The translations under genes were made by a program, and so were the position numbers. The notes beneath the pieces are model-generated. The model was not told where the DNA came from, did no database searches, and worked only from the letters and a program-made list of their open reading frames with translations. A stretch of DNA of 64,000 nucleotides from NCBI RefSeq assembly GCF_000987775.1, contig NZ_LAHO01000018.1, positions 29,364 through 93,363 of the forward strand, in the 5' to 3' direction. This document shows positions 1-9,549 of the stretch, piece after piece. Position 1 is the stretch's first letter; the number at the start of each line of letters is the position of its first letter. The DNA is from Arsukibacterium ikkense (GTDB lineage Bacteria > Pseudomonadota > Gammaproteobacteria > Enterobacterales > Alteromonadaceae).

Positions 1-516
1 GATCATGACCGGTTTGAACAAACTTATTTTAGTACTTATCCGGGGGTCTATTTTACCGGGGACGGTGCCAAGCGCGACGAGGATGGTTACTACTGGCTGA
101 CTGGACGGGTAGACGATGTACTGAATATTTCCGGCCATCGTTTGGGCACTGCTGAGATAGAGAGCTGCCTGGTAGCGCACGATGCGATTGCTGAAGCGGC
201 TGTGGTCGGTTACCCGCATGAGATTAAAGGCCAGGGTATTTATGTCTATGTTACGCCTCGGGTTGGTGTTGAACCCAGTGATGAACTTACCAAGGCTATC
301 AGGGCCTGGGTACGGGAAGAGATATCCCCTATCGCGACCCCGGATTTAGTGCAATGGGCGCCCGCTGGCCTGCCAAAAACCCGCTCAGGCAAGATTATGC
401 GGCGCATATTACGCAAGATTGCCGCTAACGAACATGACCAGTTAGGCGATATTTCTACTCTGGCTGATCCATCAGTAGTTGAAATTTTAGTGAATAACCG
501 TTTAAATCGTAAGTAA
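1..516 (+). CDS. acs: Acetyl-CoA synthetase, C-terminal part (5' end outside window)
   Basis: The frame is open from base 1 with no start, so this is the last 171 codons of a longer gene. It shows the end of the AMP-forming ligase core ([21 protein letters not shown], positions 61-123) and the small C-terminal domain with [11 protein letters not shown], whose lysine is the adenylation-step lysine that is acetylated in Salmonella Acs. The enzyme makes acetyl-CoA from acetate, ATP and CoA in the cytoplasm. It lies directly before the CrbR regulator and near the CrbS sensor, the known acetate-control partners in Vibrio and Shewanella, which strengthens the call. Family assignment is from motifs; I see no defect in the visible part. 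Confidence 0.95.
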   Translation, partial: DHDRFEQTYFSTYPGVYFTGDGAKRDEDGYYWLTGRVDDVLNISGHRLGTAEIESCLVAHDAIAEAAVVGYPHEIKGQGIYVYVTPRVGVEPSDELTKAIRAWVREEISPIATPDLVQWAPAGLPKTRSGKIMRRILRKIAANEHDQLGDISTLADPSVVEILVNNRLNRK

Positions 517-560
517 GGCAAAAACAGCGTACACTAACGTTGTTTCAAGTTGCAGCAAAC

Positions 561-590
561 AAGGCCGCTATTGCGGCCTTTATAATAATT
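561..590 (+). terminator. Rho-independent terminator-like hairpin after acs
   Basis: Perfect 8-bp stem AAGGCCGC / GCGGCCTT (561-568, 573-580) with a 4-nt loop, followed by a T/A-rich rather than pure T tract. It sits 44 nt after the acs stop and 39 nt before the next start, so it probably separates acs from crbR. Confidence 0.6.
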
Positions 591-619
591 ACAATGCTGG
601 ACCTTACCGGAGGATTGAT

Positions 620-1294
620 ATGGCAAAGCTTATCGTTGCAGACGACCATCCGTTGTTTCGCAATGCGCTGATTAATGCGATAAGCAGTACCTTTGTCACT
701 AAGGCGACCATTGAAACAGACAGTTTCGATAGCACCTGCACGGCACTGGAGCAACATCCGGATACTGATCTGTTGCTGCTGGATTTGCATATGCCCGGCA
801 ATTGCGGTTTTCTGGGGTTAATTCAGTTACGCAAGAACTACCCCAGCCTGCCAATAGTGGTCATTTCTGCCAGTGAAGAGCTGGACGTTATTCGCCGGGT
901 TATTGCCTTTGGCGCATCGGCCTATATTCCCAAATCCGCTAACCCGGTGGATATCAGCACGGCATTAAATGCGGTACTAGCGGGTGAACTATGGGTACCG
1001 GCTAACTTACACAAAGCGGTGTTTCAGCAGCAAAGTGCCGGCGAGGATTTAGATTTAGCGGCAAAAGTTGCCCAGCTAACGCAGCAGCAATATAAGGTGT
1101 TGTATTACTTAACCGAAGGCTGGTTAAATAAACAAATTGCCTATGATTTACATATTTCCGAAGCCACCGTCAAAGCACATATCACGGCTATTTTTCGAAA
1201 ACTGGGTTGCACTAACCGCACCCAGGTGGTTATTCAGGCCCAGCGTCTGACCTTAGAGCCACCAGTTGACCGTGCCATGGCAAAACAGCACTAA
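620..1294 (+). CDS. crbR: LuxR/NarL-type response regulator, CrbR-like
   Basis: 224 aa, start set by a strong GGAGG site at 610-614. Residues 1-120 form a receiver domain: acidic pair D8-D9, phospho-acceptor D55 in LLLLDLHMPG, the switch serine in VISAS and the lysine in IPKS. Residues about 148-210 carry a LuxR-type helix-turn-helix (NKQIAYDLHISEATVKAHI). CrbR regulators activate acs in Vibrio cholerae and related species. Position between acs and the convergent crbS gene (29 nt apart) matches that role. The symbol is inferred from architecture and context; a related regulator such as ErdR of pseudomonads is the alternative. Confidence 0.85.
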   Translation: MAKLIVADDHPLFRNALINAISSTFVTKATIETDSFDSTCTALEQHPDTDLLLLDLHMPGNCGFLGLIQLRKNYPSLPIVVISASEELDVIRRVIAFGASAYIPKSANPVDISTALNAVLAGELWVPANLHKAVFQQQSAGEDLDLAAKVAQLTQQQYKVLYYLTEGWLNKQIAYDLHISEATVKAHITAIFRKLGCTNRTQVVIQAQRLTLEPPVDRAMAKQH

Positions 1295-1323
1295 GCTGTG
1301 ACGCGCGTTAGCGTGATAACCTG

Positions 1324-4300
1324 TTACAACAGATTACCCCTCTTCAGCATTTTAAAATGATTCAAACTGGCGCGCAGTGCGCCAGGTTTAATCGGCTTGG
1401 CCAGATACATCAGGCCTGCTGCTTTAGCCTGTGCCGCCAAATCAGCTTGCGGTGACGCAGATACCAGGATGCCACCTACATCTCCCCAGTACACTTTAAT
1501 TTGCTGATATAAATCCAGACCATTCACATGCTGACCCAACTGATAATCAATCAGCATGACATCAGGCGCAGGCGCATGCTGGGCATACGCCAGTAATTCT
1601 GCATCGTCATAAAAACAACTTACCTCGGCTATTTGCCACTGTTCCAGCAACACCTTAAGAGCGGCCAGGTTAGCCGCATCATCATCAATACAAACCACTG
1701 TCAGCCCCGGTAATGGCCGTTGTGTGCTTTGCCCCGGCAACGGCAGGCTGACGCGCTGGCTTTGTTGTACCAGCGGTAAACTGATGCTGAACAGCGTTCC
1801 ATGCCGCGGCCTGGAGCGTACATCAAGTGGGTGCCCCAGTAATTTCGCCATCCGGTGCACCACGCCCAGCCCTAACCCAACCCCTTGCTGGCCTTTGGCA
1901 GTGGCATCTATCCGGTAGAAATCTTCAAAAATCCGTTCTAGATCCTGACTGGCAATCCCCGGGCCGGTATCCCATACCTGCACCACCAGTTTATCACCCC
2001 GCTTTCTGCAGCCGACTAAAATGCGCCCCTTAACCGTATATTTAATCGCATTTGACAGCAAATTTTGCAAAATTCGCCGCAAATAGGTCGGGTCAGTTTG
2101 TACATGATTGGCCGCTATCCGTACTTTTAAACCCAGGCCTTTCTGGCTGGCCACTAAACTATATTCATCGGCCAGTTGCGATAATAATTCCTGCAACGCC
2201 ACCGGCTGCACATCCGGTTTCAACTTGCCGTCATCCAGTTTGGCAATTTCCAGCAAGGTTGAAATGAGCTCTTCCGATGCTTTTAACGAATTGTCGAGTT
2301 GGCTGAGAATAGCTTTTTGCTGAGCTTTTTCCTGGGCACCGCTCAGGGCGGCAGTAAATAAGCGGGCAGCATTTAACGGCTGCAAAATATCATGGCTGGC
2401 CAATGCCAGAAAACGGGTTTTTGAGGCATTAGCGGCTTCAGCTTCCGCTTTTGCCTGTAATAGTTGCTGCTCAGTTTCCCGCCGCCTGGCAACTTCAGCC
2501 AACAGTTCCTGATTCATATCCGAGATAGTCTGGGTACGGTCCTGCACCCGGTCTTCCAGATGTTGTTTAGCTTCTGCCAACGCTTGTACGGCTTTTACAT
2601 GCTCAGAAATATCAGTAAAACTGGTGACAAAGCCGCCCCCCGGGATAGGGTTGCCGCGCATTTCAATGACCCGGCCGTCAGGTCTGACCCGCTGAAACAC
2701 ATGAGCGGTACCTTTTTGCATATGGCTGATCCGTTTTTCAACATGCTCATCCGGATCACCCGGGCCGCAGAGCCCTCGTTCGGCATTTAAGCGAACAATA
2801 TCTGCTACCGGCCGGCCAACCCGCACCATACTTTCAGGATAACTAAACATTTCCAGATAGGCTTTATTCCAGGCCACCAATTTCAATTCGCGGTCGACCA
2901 CACTGACTCCCTGGCTTAAATGCTCCAGAGTGGAAAATAGAATTTTACGCGAGAATTGAATGGCCTGCGTAGTATCGTCAAACAGGGTGACTACATCTTC
3001 AAAACCAAGCTGCCGTCCTTCCAGCACCGCATTGACCATCGCCGATGCAGAAGAGGCGCCGATAACGCCGGCCAGTTCGCGTTCAACATGTTCAACCAGG
3101 CCGACACTGGGCAAGTCATCCAGCTGTAAACTCAGGTTTTGTTTACGGCCAAATTCTGCCAGGCACTCAATAGCCCGGCTGTTGCCGACAAACCGCTCCA
3201 GCAGAATTTTCAAATCGGCATTATGAATGCGGATGCGCCGCGCGGGTGTATCCTGATGATCTATTGGTAAATTCGGTTTTACAAAAGCCACCGCCTGCAG
3301 CCGGTCCTGCAGATTGACGTAAGTCAGCAACGACACCAGCAAATACGCCAGGATGTTAAAACCCAGCGACAACAAGACGCCATGACTTAAACTATCAAGC
3401 GTAATACCAAACATGGCGGTAGGCGACAACCACATCAGACCAAATAAACCCTGCTGCATAATATCGCTGTTGATCACTCCGGCATTAACCAGCTGCGGCA
3501 GCATCAGGGTATAAAACCACAGTACCAGGCCTAAACTGAGGCCGGCATAAACGCCCCAGGCATTGCCACGACGCCAGTACAGCCCGCCCAGCACGGCCGG
3601 TGCCAGCTGAATTGCCAGGGCAAAGGCCAGCAGGCCGGTTTCAGCCAGTTCATAACTGCGGGCAAATATCTGGTAATAGAAATAAGATAAGCCCATTACC
3701 AGTAAAATCATGGCCCGGCGTACCAGTAAAATCAACATACTGTAGTCGTGCGGCATGCCCTTGCGATGATTAGTTTGCAGTAAGCTTGGCATCACCACGT
3801 CGTTACTAATCATGGTACTGAGTGCCAGGGTGGCGATAATAATCATCGAGGTGGCAGCAGAGAAACCACCGATAAAAACCAGCACACTTAAACTATTCCA
3901 GCCCGACTGAGCCGGGATGCGTAACACAAAGCTATCGGCTTCAGACAACAGAGTGGGAAACATTTGCATACCGGCTACCGCTATCGGCACTACAACTATC
4001 GTTACCAGCAACAGGTAACCCGAGAACCAACGTCTGGCATGGCGCAGATGATGAACGGAGACATTCTCAACAAAGGCAACGTGAAACTGGCGTGGTAATA
4101 AAAACACTGCGGCCATCGCCAGAATAGTTTTAGTAATAAACTCCACCAGCCCTGAAGTAGTGTATTGCGCTTGCTGCTGACTGGCATGGGCGGCAAAGGC
4201 CTGTAGCACGTTTTGCTCTTTATCCAGAATAAACACGTAAACGGCAATCGCCAGGGTTAACAGCGCAAAAAGCTTGACCACAGATTCAAAGGCAATCGCC

Positions 4301-4875
4301 ACCATCACGCCACGATTTTGCTCGGTTAAATGCAGTTTGCGGGTACCGAACAAAATAGCAAAAAAGGCCATAGCCACAGCACTGAGCAAAGCACTGTCCT
4401 GATACCAGTGCACGGCGCTGTCAGCAAAATCACCGCCCAGCAACACCTGATAAGAACTGGCTACCGCTTTTAATTGCAGCGAAATATAGGGCACAACCAC
4501 TATCAGACAAATAATTGCCGAGAACATGGCAATGTTTTTCCGCTTACCATAACGGGCAGCGATAAAATCGGCTATGGAGGTAACGTTTTGTTTTTTAGAA
4601 ACATATAAAAGTTTAAATAAAAACGGCTGGCCAAAAACAAACAACAAAACGGGCCCAAGATAAATGGGTATGTAGTCCCAGCCACGGGTCACGGCAGTAC
4701 CCACTGCTCCGTAGTAAGTCCAGGAGGTACAATACACGGCCAGTGCCAGGCTATAAATAAGCCCCCCATACTTTCGTATAAGGCGGTCATCAGCATGCCG
4801 TTCACCCCAGTTGGCAATCCAGAACAAACCCCCGACGTAAATCAGCGCCAATAAGGCTACAGTCCATGCCGTCAC
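1324..4875 (-). CDS. crbS: CrbS-like hybrid histidine kinase fused to a sodium/solute symporter
   Basis: 1183 aa. Residues 1 to about 530 are an SLC5-type transporter with about 13 hydrophobic segments; a STAC-like linker follows (about 555-630, ERELAGVIGASSA), then a PAS domain (about 655-760), a coiled linker, a HisKA domain with SHDILQPLNA (phospho-His near 828), a HATPase domain (NAIKY near 941, DTGPG near 969, GVGLGLG) and a C-terminal receiver with an aspartate near 1110 (VMLIDYQLG). The start is GTG at 4873-4875, supported by AGGAGA just upstream. Family knowledge: CrbS couples acetate sensing to CrbR. It is divergent from the symporter genes and convergent with crbR, so the whole set is a compact acetate module. 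Confidence 0.9.
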   Translation of the reverse strand: MTAWTVALLALIYVGGLFWIANWGERHADDRLIRKYGGLIYSLALAVYCTSWTYYGAVGTAVTRGWDYIPIYLGPVLLFVFGQPFLFKLLYVSKKQNVTSIADFIAARYGKRKNIAMFSAIICLIVVVPYISLQLKAVASSYQVLLGGDFADSAVHWYQDSALLSAVAMAFFAILFGTRKLHLTEQNRGVMVAIAFESVVKLFALLTLAIAVYVFILDKEQNVLQAFAAHASQQQAQYTTSGLVEFITKTILAMAAVFLLPRQFHVAFVENVSVHHLRHARRWFSGYLLLVTIVVVPIAVAGMQMFPTLLSEADSFVLRIPAQSGWNSLSVLVFIGGFSAATSMIIIATLALSTMISNDVVMPSLLQTNHRKGMPHDYSMLILLVRRAMILLVMGLSYFYYQIFARSYELAETGLLAFALAIQLAPAVLGGLYWRRGNAWGVYAGLSLGLVLWFYTLMLPQLVNAGVINSDIMQQGLFGLMWLSPTAMFGITLDSLSHGVLLSLGFNILAYLLVSLLTYVNLQDRLQAVAFVKPNLPIDHQDTPARRIRIHNADLKILLERFVGNSRAIECLAEFGRKQNLSLQLDDLPSVGLVEHVERELAGVIGASSASAMVNAVLEGRQLGFEDVVTLFDDTTQAIQFSRKILFSTLEHLSQGVSVVDRELKLVAWNKAYLEMFSYPESMVRVGRPVADIVRLNAERGLCGPGDPDEHVEKRISHMQKGTAHVFQRVRPDGRVIEMRGNPIPGGGFVTSFTDISEHVKAVQALAEAKQHLEDRVQDRTQTISDMNQELLAEVARRRETEQQLLQAKAEAEAANASKTRFLALASHDILQPLNAARLFTAALSGAQEKAQQKAILSQLDNSLKASEELISTLLEIAKLDDGKLKPDVQPVALQELLSQLADEYSLVASQKGLGLKVRIAANHVQTDPTYLRRILQNLLSNAIKYTVKGRILVGCRKRGDKLVVQVWDTGPGIASQDLERIFEDFYRIDATAKGQQGVGLGLGVVHRMAKLLGHPLDVRSRPRHGTLFSISLPLVQQSQRVSLPLPGQSTQRPLPGLTVVCIDDDAANLAALKVLLEQWQIAEVSCFYDDAELLAYAQHAPAPDVMLIDYQLGQHVNGLDLYQQIKVYWGDVGGILVSASPQADLAAQAKAAGLMYLAKPIKPGALRASLNHFKMLKRGNLL

Positions 4876-5027
4876 TGCTTTCTCCTACAATCTCAATATC
4901 GATACTTTGAGCCGCAACACCTCTGCTGTCAATCTCTGGCCGGCAGGCTTCGACTAAAGTCGGGCTGGCGCACTAACCAACTACTGCTAGATTAACAATG
5001 CTCGATAAAAATAACTAAAGGAGAAAT
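4876..5027. promoter_or_regulatory. Divergent control region between crbS and the symporter genes
   Basis: 152 bp separate the GTG of crbS from the ATG of the symporter small subunit. Both promoters must lie here, each with a clear ribosome binding site at its edge (AGGAGA for crbS on the minus strand, AAAGGAGAAA at 5016-5025 on the plus strand). It contains a short inverted repeat in GACTTTAGTCG-like sequence around 4950-4963 (CGACTAAAGTCG), a candidate operator. A CrbR site would be expected by analogy, but I cannot define one by eye. Confidence 0.45.
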
Positions 5028-5294
5028 ATGATGGCGGACCATAAAAGTAACGCTAAGGCATACTGGCAGGCGAACCTTCGCCTGATCATTATCAGCCTGG
5101 CGATTTGGGCTTTGGTGTCCTATGGCTTTGGCATTTTACTAAGGCCAATGTTGTCAGGCATTGCAGTGGGAGGCACAGACCTGGGTTTCTGGTTTGCGCA
5201 ACAGGGTTCTATTTTAACCTTTATCGCTTTGATCTTCTTCTACGCCTGGAGAATGAACAAACTCGATAAGGAATTCGGCGTGGACGAGGAGTAA
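5028..5294 (+). CDS. DUF4212 small subunit of sodium/substrate symporter
   Basis: 88 aa with two membrane segments (about residues 17-35 and 60-78) and a charged C terminus. DUF4212 proteins are the small partner of VC2705-family solute symporters, and the large subunit starts only 5 nt after this stop. Two ATG codons stand in tandem at 5028 and 5031; the AAAGGAGAAA site fits either. It acts in the inner membrane, probably in acetate or related monocarboxylate uptake. The role is inferred from family pairing and the CrbS/CrbR/acs context. Confidence 0.88.
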   Translation: MMADHKSNAKAYWQANLRLIIISLAIWALVSYGFGILLRPMLSGIAVGGTDLGFWFAQQGSILTFIALIFFYAWRMNKLDKEFGVDEE

Positions 5295-5299
5295 GCAGG

Positions 5300-7081
5300 A
5301 TGAGTCAATTTGCAATTAACCTGATATTTGTTGGCGGCTCCTTCGCCCTCTATATCGCAATCGCAATCTGGGCCCGGGCTGGCACCACTAAAGAGTTTTA
5401 TGTGGCAGGCGGCGGGGTAAACCCGGTAGTGAACGGCATGGCCACGGCTGCCGACTGGATGTCAGCAGCCTCATTTATTTCTATGGCCGGTTTAATCGCT
5501 GCCGGTGGCTATGCCAATTCTACCTTTTTAATGGGCTGGACTGGTGGTTACGTGCTGCTGGCGATGTTACTGGCACCTTACCTGCGTAAATTTGGTAAGT
5601 TTACCGTACCTGACTTTATCGGTGACCGTTTTTACAGTACCGGTGCCCGTCTGGTGGCGGTAGCTTGTTTAATTATTGCCTCTGTTACCTATGTTATCGG
5701 TCAGATGACCGGTGCCGGGGTAGCATTCTCGCGCTTTTTAGAAGTCAGCAGCGATATGGGGCTGATTATTGCCGCCGTTATCGTGTTTTTATACGCTGTT
5801 ATGGGCGGCATGAAAGGTATCACCTACACTCAGGTGGCGCAGTATGTGGTACTGATTATCGCTTATACCATTCCTGCGGTATTTATTTCACTGCAGCTAA
5901 CCGGTAACTTTGTGCCGCCACTGGGCTTATTCTCTGACCATATTGAATCTGGCATGCCATTACTGGCTAAGCTGGACGAAGTAGTCCGCGAACTGGGCTT
6001 CCGGGACTATACTGCTGATGTTGATAACAAACTGAATATGGTACTGTTTACTCTGTCGCTGATGATTGGTACCGCTGGTTTACCGCACGTTATCATTCGT
6101 TTTTTCACCGTACCTAAAGTCGCTGATGCACGCTGGTCTGCCGGTTGGGCCTTAGTATTTATTGCCCTGTTGTACTTAACGGCGCCAGCTGTTGCTTCAA
6201 TGGCGCGTTTAAACCTGATGACCACCATTTACCCGGCGGGTCCAACAGCCGACTCCATCCTGTATGCGGAACGGCCAGACTGGATGAAAACCTGGGAAAC
6301 CACCGGTTTAATTAAGTTTGACGATAAAAATGGTGATGGCCGGATCCAGGTGTATAACGACACACCTGCCTTTGCTGCTACTGCAGCAGAGCGTGGCTGG
6401 AACGGCAACGAGTTAGTGGTTAATAACGACATCCTGGTACTGGCTAACCCGGAGATTGCTAACTTACCTGGCTGGGTTATCGGTTTAATTGCAGCCGGTG
6501 GTTTGGCGGCGGCATTATCTACCGCTGCAGGCTTGTTGCTGGCTATCTCCTCCGCCATCAGTCATGACGTTATTAAAGGCTCGATTAAGCCGGATATCAG
6601 TGAAAAAGGTGAGTTAATGGCCGCCCGGATCTCAATGGGGGTCGCTATTGTGGTCGCTACCTGGCTTGGCATGAACCCCCCCGGCTTCGCCGCGCAGACC
6701 GTTGCGCTGGCGTTTGGTATTGCCGCAGCGTCTATCTTCCCGGCGCTGATGATGGGTATATTCTCCAAGCGGGTAAACAACTATGGCGCTATTGCCGGTA
6801 TGCTGGCAGGTTTAATTTCAACCTGTGTGTATATCTTCCTGTATCTGGGCTGGTTCTTTATCCCGGGCACCGCTACCTTTGCTAACACACCAGACAACTG
6901 GCTGTTCGGTAGCACTGGTTATGGCATATCACCATTATCGTTTGGTGCGGTAGGCGCCATGATCAACTTTGCAGTTGCCTTTACCGTCTCATCTCTGACT
7001 GCGCCACCACCAGTGCGCATCCAGGAGCTGGTAGAAAGCGTGCGCTTCCCGCGCGGCGCTGGCCAGGCGGTTGATCACTAA
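5300..7081 (+). CDS. VC2705-family sodium/solute symporter (acetate permease type)
   Basis: 593 aa, a multi-pass SLC5 carrier with the early motif FYVAGGGVNPVVNGMATAADWMSAASF typical of ActP/VC2705 proteins (shown in part), then repeated hydrophobic segments to the end. A polar insert (about residues 320-385, containing KFDDKNGDGRIQVYND, an EF-hand-like acidic stretch) interrupts the membrane part, as in VC2705-type proteins. It follows the DUF4212 subunit in the same operon and is closed by a strong terminator at 7115. Likely substrate is acetate or propionate; the exact substrate cannot be read from sequence. ActP itself is shorter and partners a different small protein (YjcH). Confidence 0.88.
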   Translation: MSQFAINLIFVGGSFALYIAIAIWARAGTTKEFYVAGGGVNPVVNGMATAADWMSAASFISMAGLIAAGGYANSTFLMGWTGGYVLLAMLLAPYLRKFGKFTVPDFIGDRFYSTGARLVAVACLIIASVTYVIGQMTGAGVAFSRFLEVSSDMGLIIAAVIVFLYAVMGGMKGITYTQVAQYVVLIIAYTIPAVFISLQLTGNFVPPLGLFSDHIESGMPLLAKLDEVVRELGFRDYTADVDNKLNMVLFTLSLMIGTAGLPHVIIRFFTVPKVADARWSAGWALVFIALLYLTAPAVASMARLNLMTTIYPAGPTADSILYAERPDWMKTWETTGLIKFDDKNGDGRIQVYNDTPAFAATAAERGWNGNELVVNNDILVLANPEIANLPGWVIGLIAAGGLAAALSTAAGLLLAISSAISHDVIKGSIKPDISEKGELMAARISMGVAIVVATWLGMNPPGFAAQTVALAFGIAAASIFPALMMGIFSKRVNNYGAIAGMLAGLISTCVYIFLYLGWFFIPGTATFANTPDNWLFGSTGYGISPLSFGAVGAMINFAVAFTVSSLTAPPPVRIQELVESVRFPRGAGQAVDH

Positions 7082-7114
7082 GTTATAGTGGAAACAACAA
7101 TACGTTGAAGTAGT

Positions 7115-7145
7115 AGCGGGCTTTCAACTGAAAGCCCGCTTTTTT
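7115..7145 (+). terminator. Rho-independent terminator after the symporter
   Basis: Perfect 10-bp stem AGCGGGCTTT / AAAGCCCGCT with a 6-nt loop, followed by T5 and more A/T. It lies 33 nt after the symporter stop and before the next start at 7174. Confidence 0.92.
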
Positions 7146-7173
7146 AAGTAAAGACACTAAGCAGGATTACCCT

Positions 7174-7701
7174 ATGTTGTGGGAATTAATCGCGACTATT
7201 TTTGCCGGTTTAGGCGCAGCTGGCATCGCCCTGACCATCCGGTTTATCAGCAGGAAAAAAGCGCCGCGCTGGCTGATACCTGTGTTTGCCGCTATCGGCA
7301 TGCTGGGTTTTCAGGTGCAAAGTGAATACAACTGGTATCAGCATCAAGCTGGCTTATTGCCAGAGGGTGTAGTAGTGGTGCGTACCGTTGAACAACAGGC
7401 GCCCTGGCGCCCCTGGAGTTATGTTTATCCACAAACGCTGCGCTTTATCGCGGCGGATATCGCCAACGCCGCCCCCAATCAGCGTAACAATGCTATCTGG
7501 CTGGTCGACCTGTATTTTTTTGAACGCCGGCTTTCGGCCAAACGGGTACCTCAGGTGGTGCATTGTCAGCAGCAGGCCCGGGCTGATTTTACTGAACAGT
7601 TAGTGATCCCGGCACCAGGCGTGGCCATTGGCAGTGGTTGGCAAAAGCTGGCCAACAATGACCCTCTTATCGTGGCGCTATGTTCGCGCCAGTCTGGCTA
7701 A
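7174..7701 (+). CDS. Membrane-anchored protein of unknown function
   Basis: 175 aa. Two hydrophobic segments at the N terminus (about 4-24 and 36-50) precede a soluble part with conserved-looking aromatic and charged residues (EYNWYQHQAG, YVYPQTLRFIA) and two cysteines late in the chain. I do not recognise a named domain. It lies 19 nt upstream of the DUF294 gene, so the two are probably co-transcribed, along with the exonuclease gene after it. A role tied to acetate physiology or signalling is inference from position only. The soluble part would face the periplasm or cytoplasm depending on topology, which I cannot settle. Confidence 0.75.
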   Translation: MLWELIATIFAGLGAAGIALTIRFISRKKAPRWLIPVFAAIGMLGFQVQSEYNWYQHQAGLLPEGVVVVRTVEQQAPWRPWSYVYPQTLRFIAADIANAAPNQRNNAIWLVDLYFFERRLSAKRVPQVVHCQQQARADFTEQLVIPAPGVAIGSGWQKLANNDPLIVALCSRQSG

Positions 7702-7720
7702 CCTAAAATGCTGAGGTCTT

Positions 7721-9547
7721 ATGGAAATTGCAGAAGTTACTACATTTTTGGCGGGCACCACGCCGTTTGAGCAGCTTAGCAGCCAGGAATTAGCCCGGCT
7801 GGCAGGACACATTAGCGTGTATTACTGTCAACGTGGCGAGACAGTGCAACTTAATACAGAACGGTTAATGATCATCCGGACTGGCATTTTTGCGTTGTAC
7901 AGCGACCAGCAGACCTTACTGACCAAATTAGAAGAAGGCGATTTTTACGGCTACCAATTGCTATTAACCGGGCTAACTGATAATGACAACCTGGTGTGTG
8001 AAGAAGATGGTCTGCTATATTGGTTAACCGCTGAGGGCTTTCATCAATTGCGTTATCAATACAAAAATATTGATATCTTTTTCCAGCGCCTATTTGGCCG
8101 GCGCTTGCATCAGTATAAAGCGCAGCAAAATAATTCCCGCTTTACTCTGAAAATCAGCGATATTGTCCATGCGCATAAAATCGCTATCAGCGGCGACCAA
8201 AGCGTGCAGCAAGCCGCCAGTTTAATGACTGAAAAACGCGTATCATCGCTGTTAGTGGAGCAGGACGAACAACTGATCGGTATTATTACCGACAGGGATT
8301 TGCGCAGCCGGGTACTGGCCGCAAACTTAGCGGCGCAAACCCCGGTGCAACAGGTGATGACCCCCAAACCCTATACCATCGATAAACATGCCTATTTGTT
8401 TGAAGCGGTACAACTGATGAGCCGGCATAATATTCACCATTTGCCGGTGCTGGATAAACAACAAAGTTATTCCATGATTACCGCAACCGATATTATTCGC
8501 TCACAGCAAGATCATCCCGTTTACCTGATCGGCGAAATTCATCGCCAAACCAGCATAGATGGCTTAGAGCACTGCGCCAGCCAGATCAGTGGCCTGGCGT
8601 TAACTCTGGGAAAGCAACAGGTACCGGCACATGAAGCCGGCCATATTATCACTACTATTACCGATGCCCTGACCCAGCGCCTGATTAAACTGGCTCAGAT
8701 ACAGCTGGGCCCAGCACCTTGTGTATTCAGCTGGCTGGCGTTTGGCTCGCAAGGGCGGATGGATCAAAGCTTAAATGCCGATCAGGATAACGCCTTACTA
8801 TTAGAAAAGGAGCCGGTTGGTGAGATAGCCGATTATTTTGCCGCCCTGGCCGAATTTGTTTGTCAGGGCCTGGCGCGCTGCGGCATTATTCTGTGTCCTG
8901 GTAATATTATGGCGTCAAACAGTGCGCTGCGGCTCAGTTTAAAAGGCTGGTCGGGGCAATTTGCCAGATGGGTTAACAGCCCGACGCCTGAGGCGCTGCT
9001 AAAATCCAGTATCTTCTTCGATTTACGGGTGATTGAAGGCAGTAAAGGCCTGTTTAACGCGCTGCAGCAGGATATTCTGGCTAAAACTCATGAGAATGCG
9101 CTGTTTTTGTATCATCTGGCGCAAACTACCCTGCAACGCACCGCGCCATTAAGCTTTCTGCGTAATTTTATTCTGGAGCATGATGGTAAACAGAAGAAAG
9201 GCCTGGATCTGAAAAAACGTGGCATTAGCTTAATTACCGATATTGTCAGGGTATATGCCCTGTCAGCCGGTATTAGTGAAGTCAATACCCGCCAGCGCCT
9301 GGTACAATTAGCCGCTAAAGGCGTGATGGACAGCAAGGATACCCAAAATTTATCAGATGCCTTTGATGTGCTGGCCCAGCTGCGCTGGGATAAACATCAG
9401 CATGATTTGCTGCAGGGCCGTGATGTCAGCAACTTACTCGACCCCAATGTATTATCGGGTTTGCAGCGCCATCAGTTAAAAGACAGCCTGACGGTGATTA
9501 ATGATGCCCAGTCGTCATTAAAACATCGCTTCTGTCGGGAGTTGTAA
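7721..9547 (+). CDS. cNMP-binding / CBS / DUF294 nucleotidyltransferase-like protein
   Basis: 608 aa. Order of domains: a cyclic-nucleotide-binding fold (about 12-115), a pair of CBS domains (about 145-262, with IGIITDRDLRSR and ITATDIIRS), a DUF294 nucleotidyltransferase-like domain (about 300-440) and a helical C-terminal DUF294 part. The catalytic-type motif FGSQGRMDQSL...DQDNALL near residue 341 keeps the G-S and D-x-D features seen in GlnD-like enzymes. This family is commonly found beside acs, the symporter and an exonuclease in gammaproteobacteria; its biochemical role is not settled. AMP, ATP or cyclic nucleotide could bind the sensor domains. Start ATG has AGGTC upstream, a weak site, and may be coupled to the gene before. 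Confidence 0.88.
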   Translation: MEIAEVTTFLAGTTPFEQLSSQELARLAGHISVYYCQRGETVQLNTERLMIIRTGIFALYSDQQTLLTKLEEGDFYGYQLLLTGLTDNDNLVCEEDGLLYWLTAEGFHQLRYQYKNIDIFFQRLFGRRLHQYKAQQNNSRFTLKISDIVHAHKIAISGDQSVQQAASLMTEKRVSSLLVEQDEQLIGIITDRDLRSRVLAANLAAQTPVQQVMTPKPYTIDKHAYLFEAVQLMSRHNIHHLPVLDKQQSYSMITATDIIRSQQDHPVYLIGEIHRQTSIDGLEHCASQISGLALTLGKQQVPAHEAGHIITTITDALTQRLIKLAQIQLGPAPCVFSWLAFGSQGRMDQSLNADQDNALLLEKEPVGEIADYFAALAEFVCQGLARCGIILCPGNIMASNSALRLSLKGWSGQFARWVNSPTPEALLKSSIFFDLRVIEGSKGLFNALQQDILAKTHENALFLYHLAQTTLQRTAPLSFLRNFILEHDGKQKKGLDLKKRGISLITDIVRVYALSAGISEVNTRQRLVQLAAKGVMDSKDTQNLSDAFDVLAQLRWDKHQHDLLQGRDVSNLLDPNVLSGLQRHQLKDSLTVINDAQSSLKHRFCREL

Positions 9548-9549
9548 CC

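Noticed and set aside
6229..6558. Long antisense frame inside the symporter gene
   Set aside because: Shadow of a hydrophobic coding frame; no ribosome site or domain.
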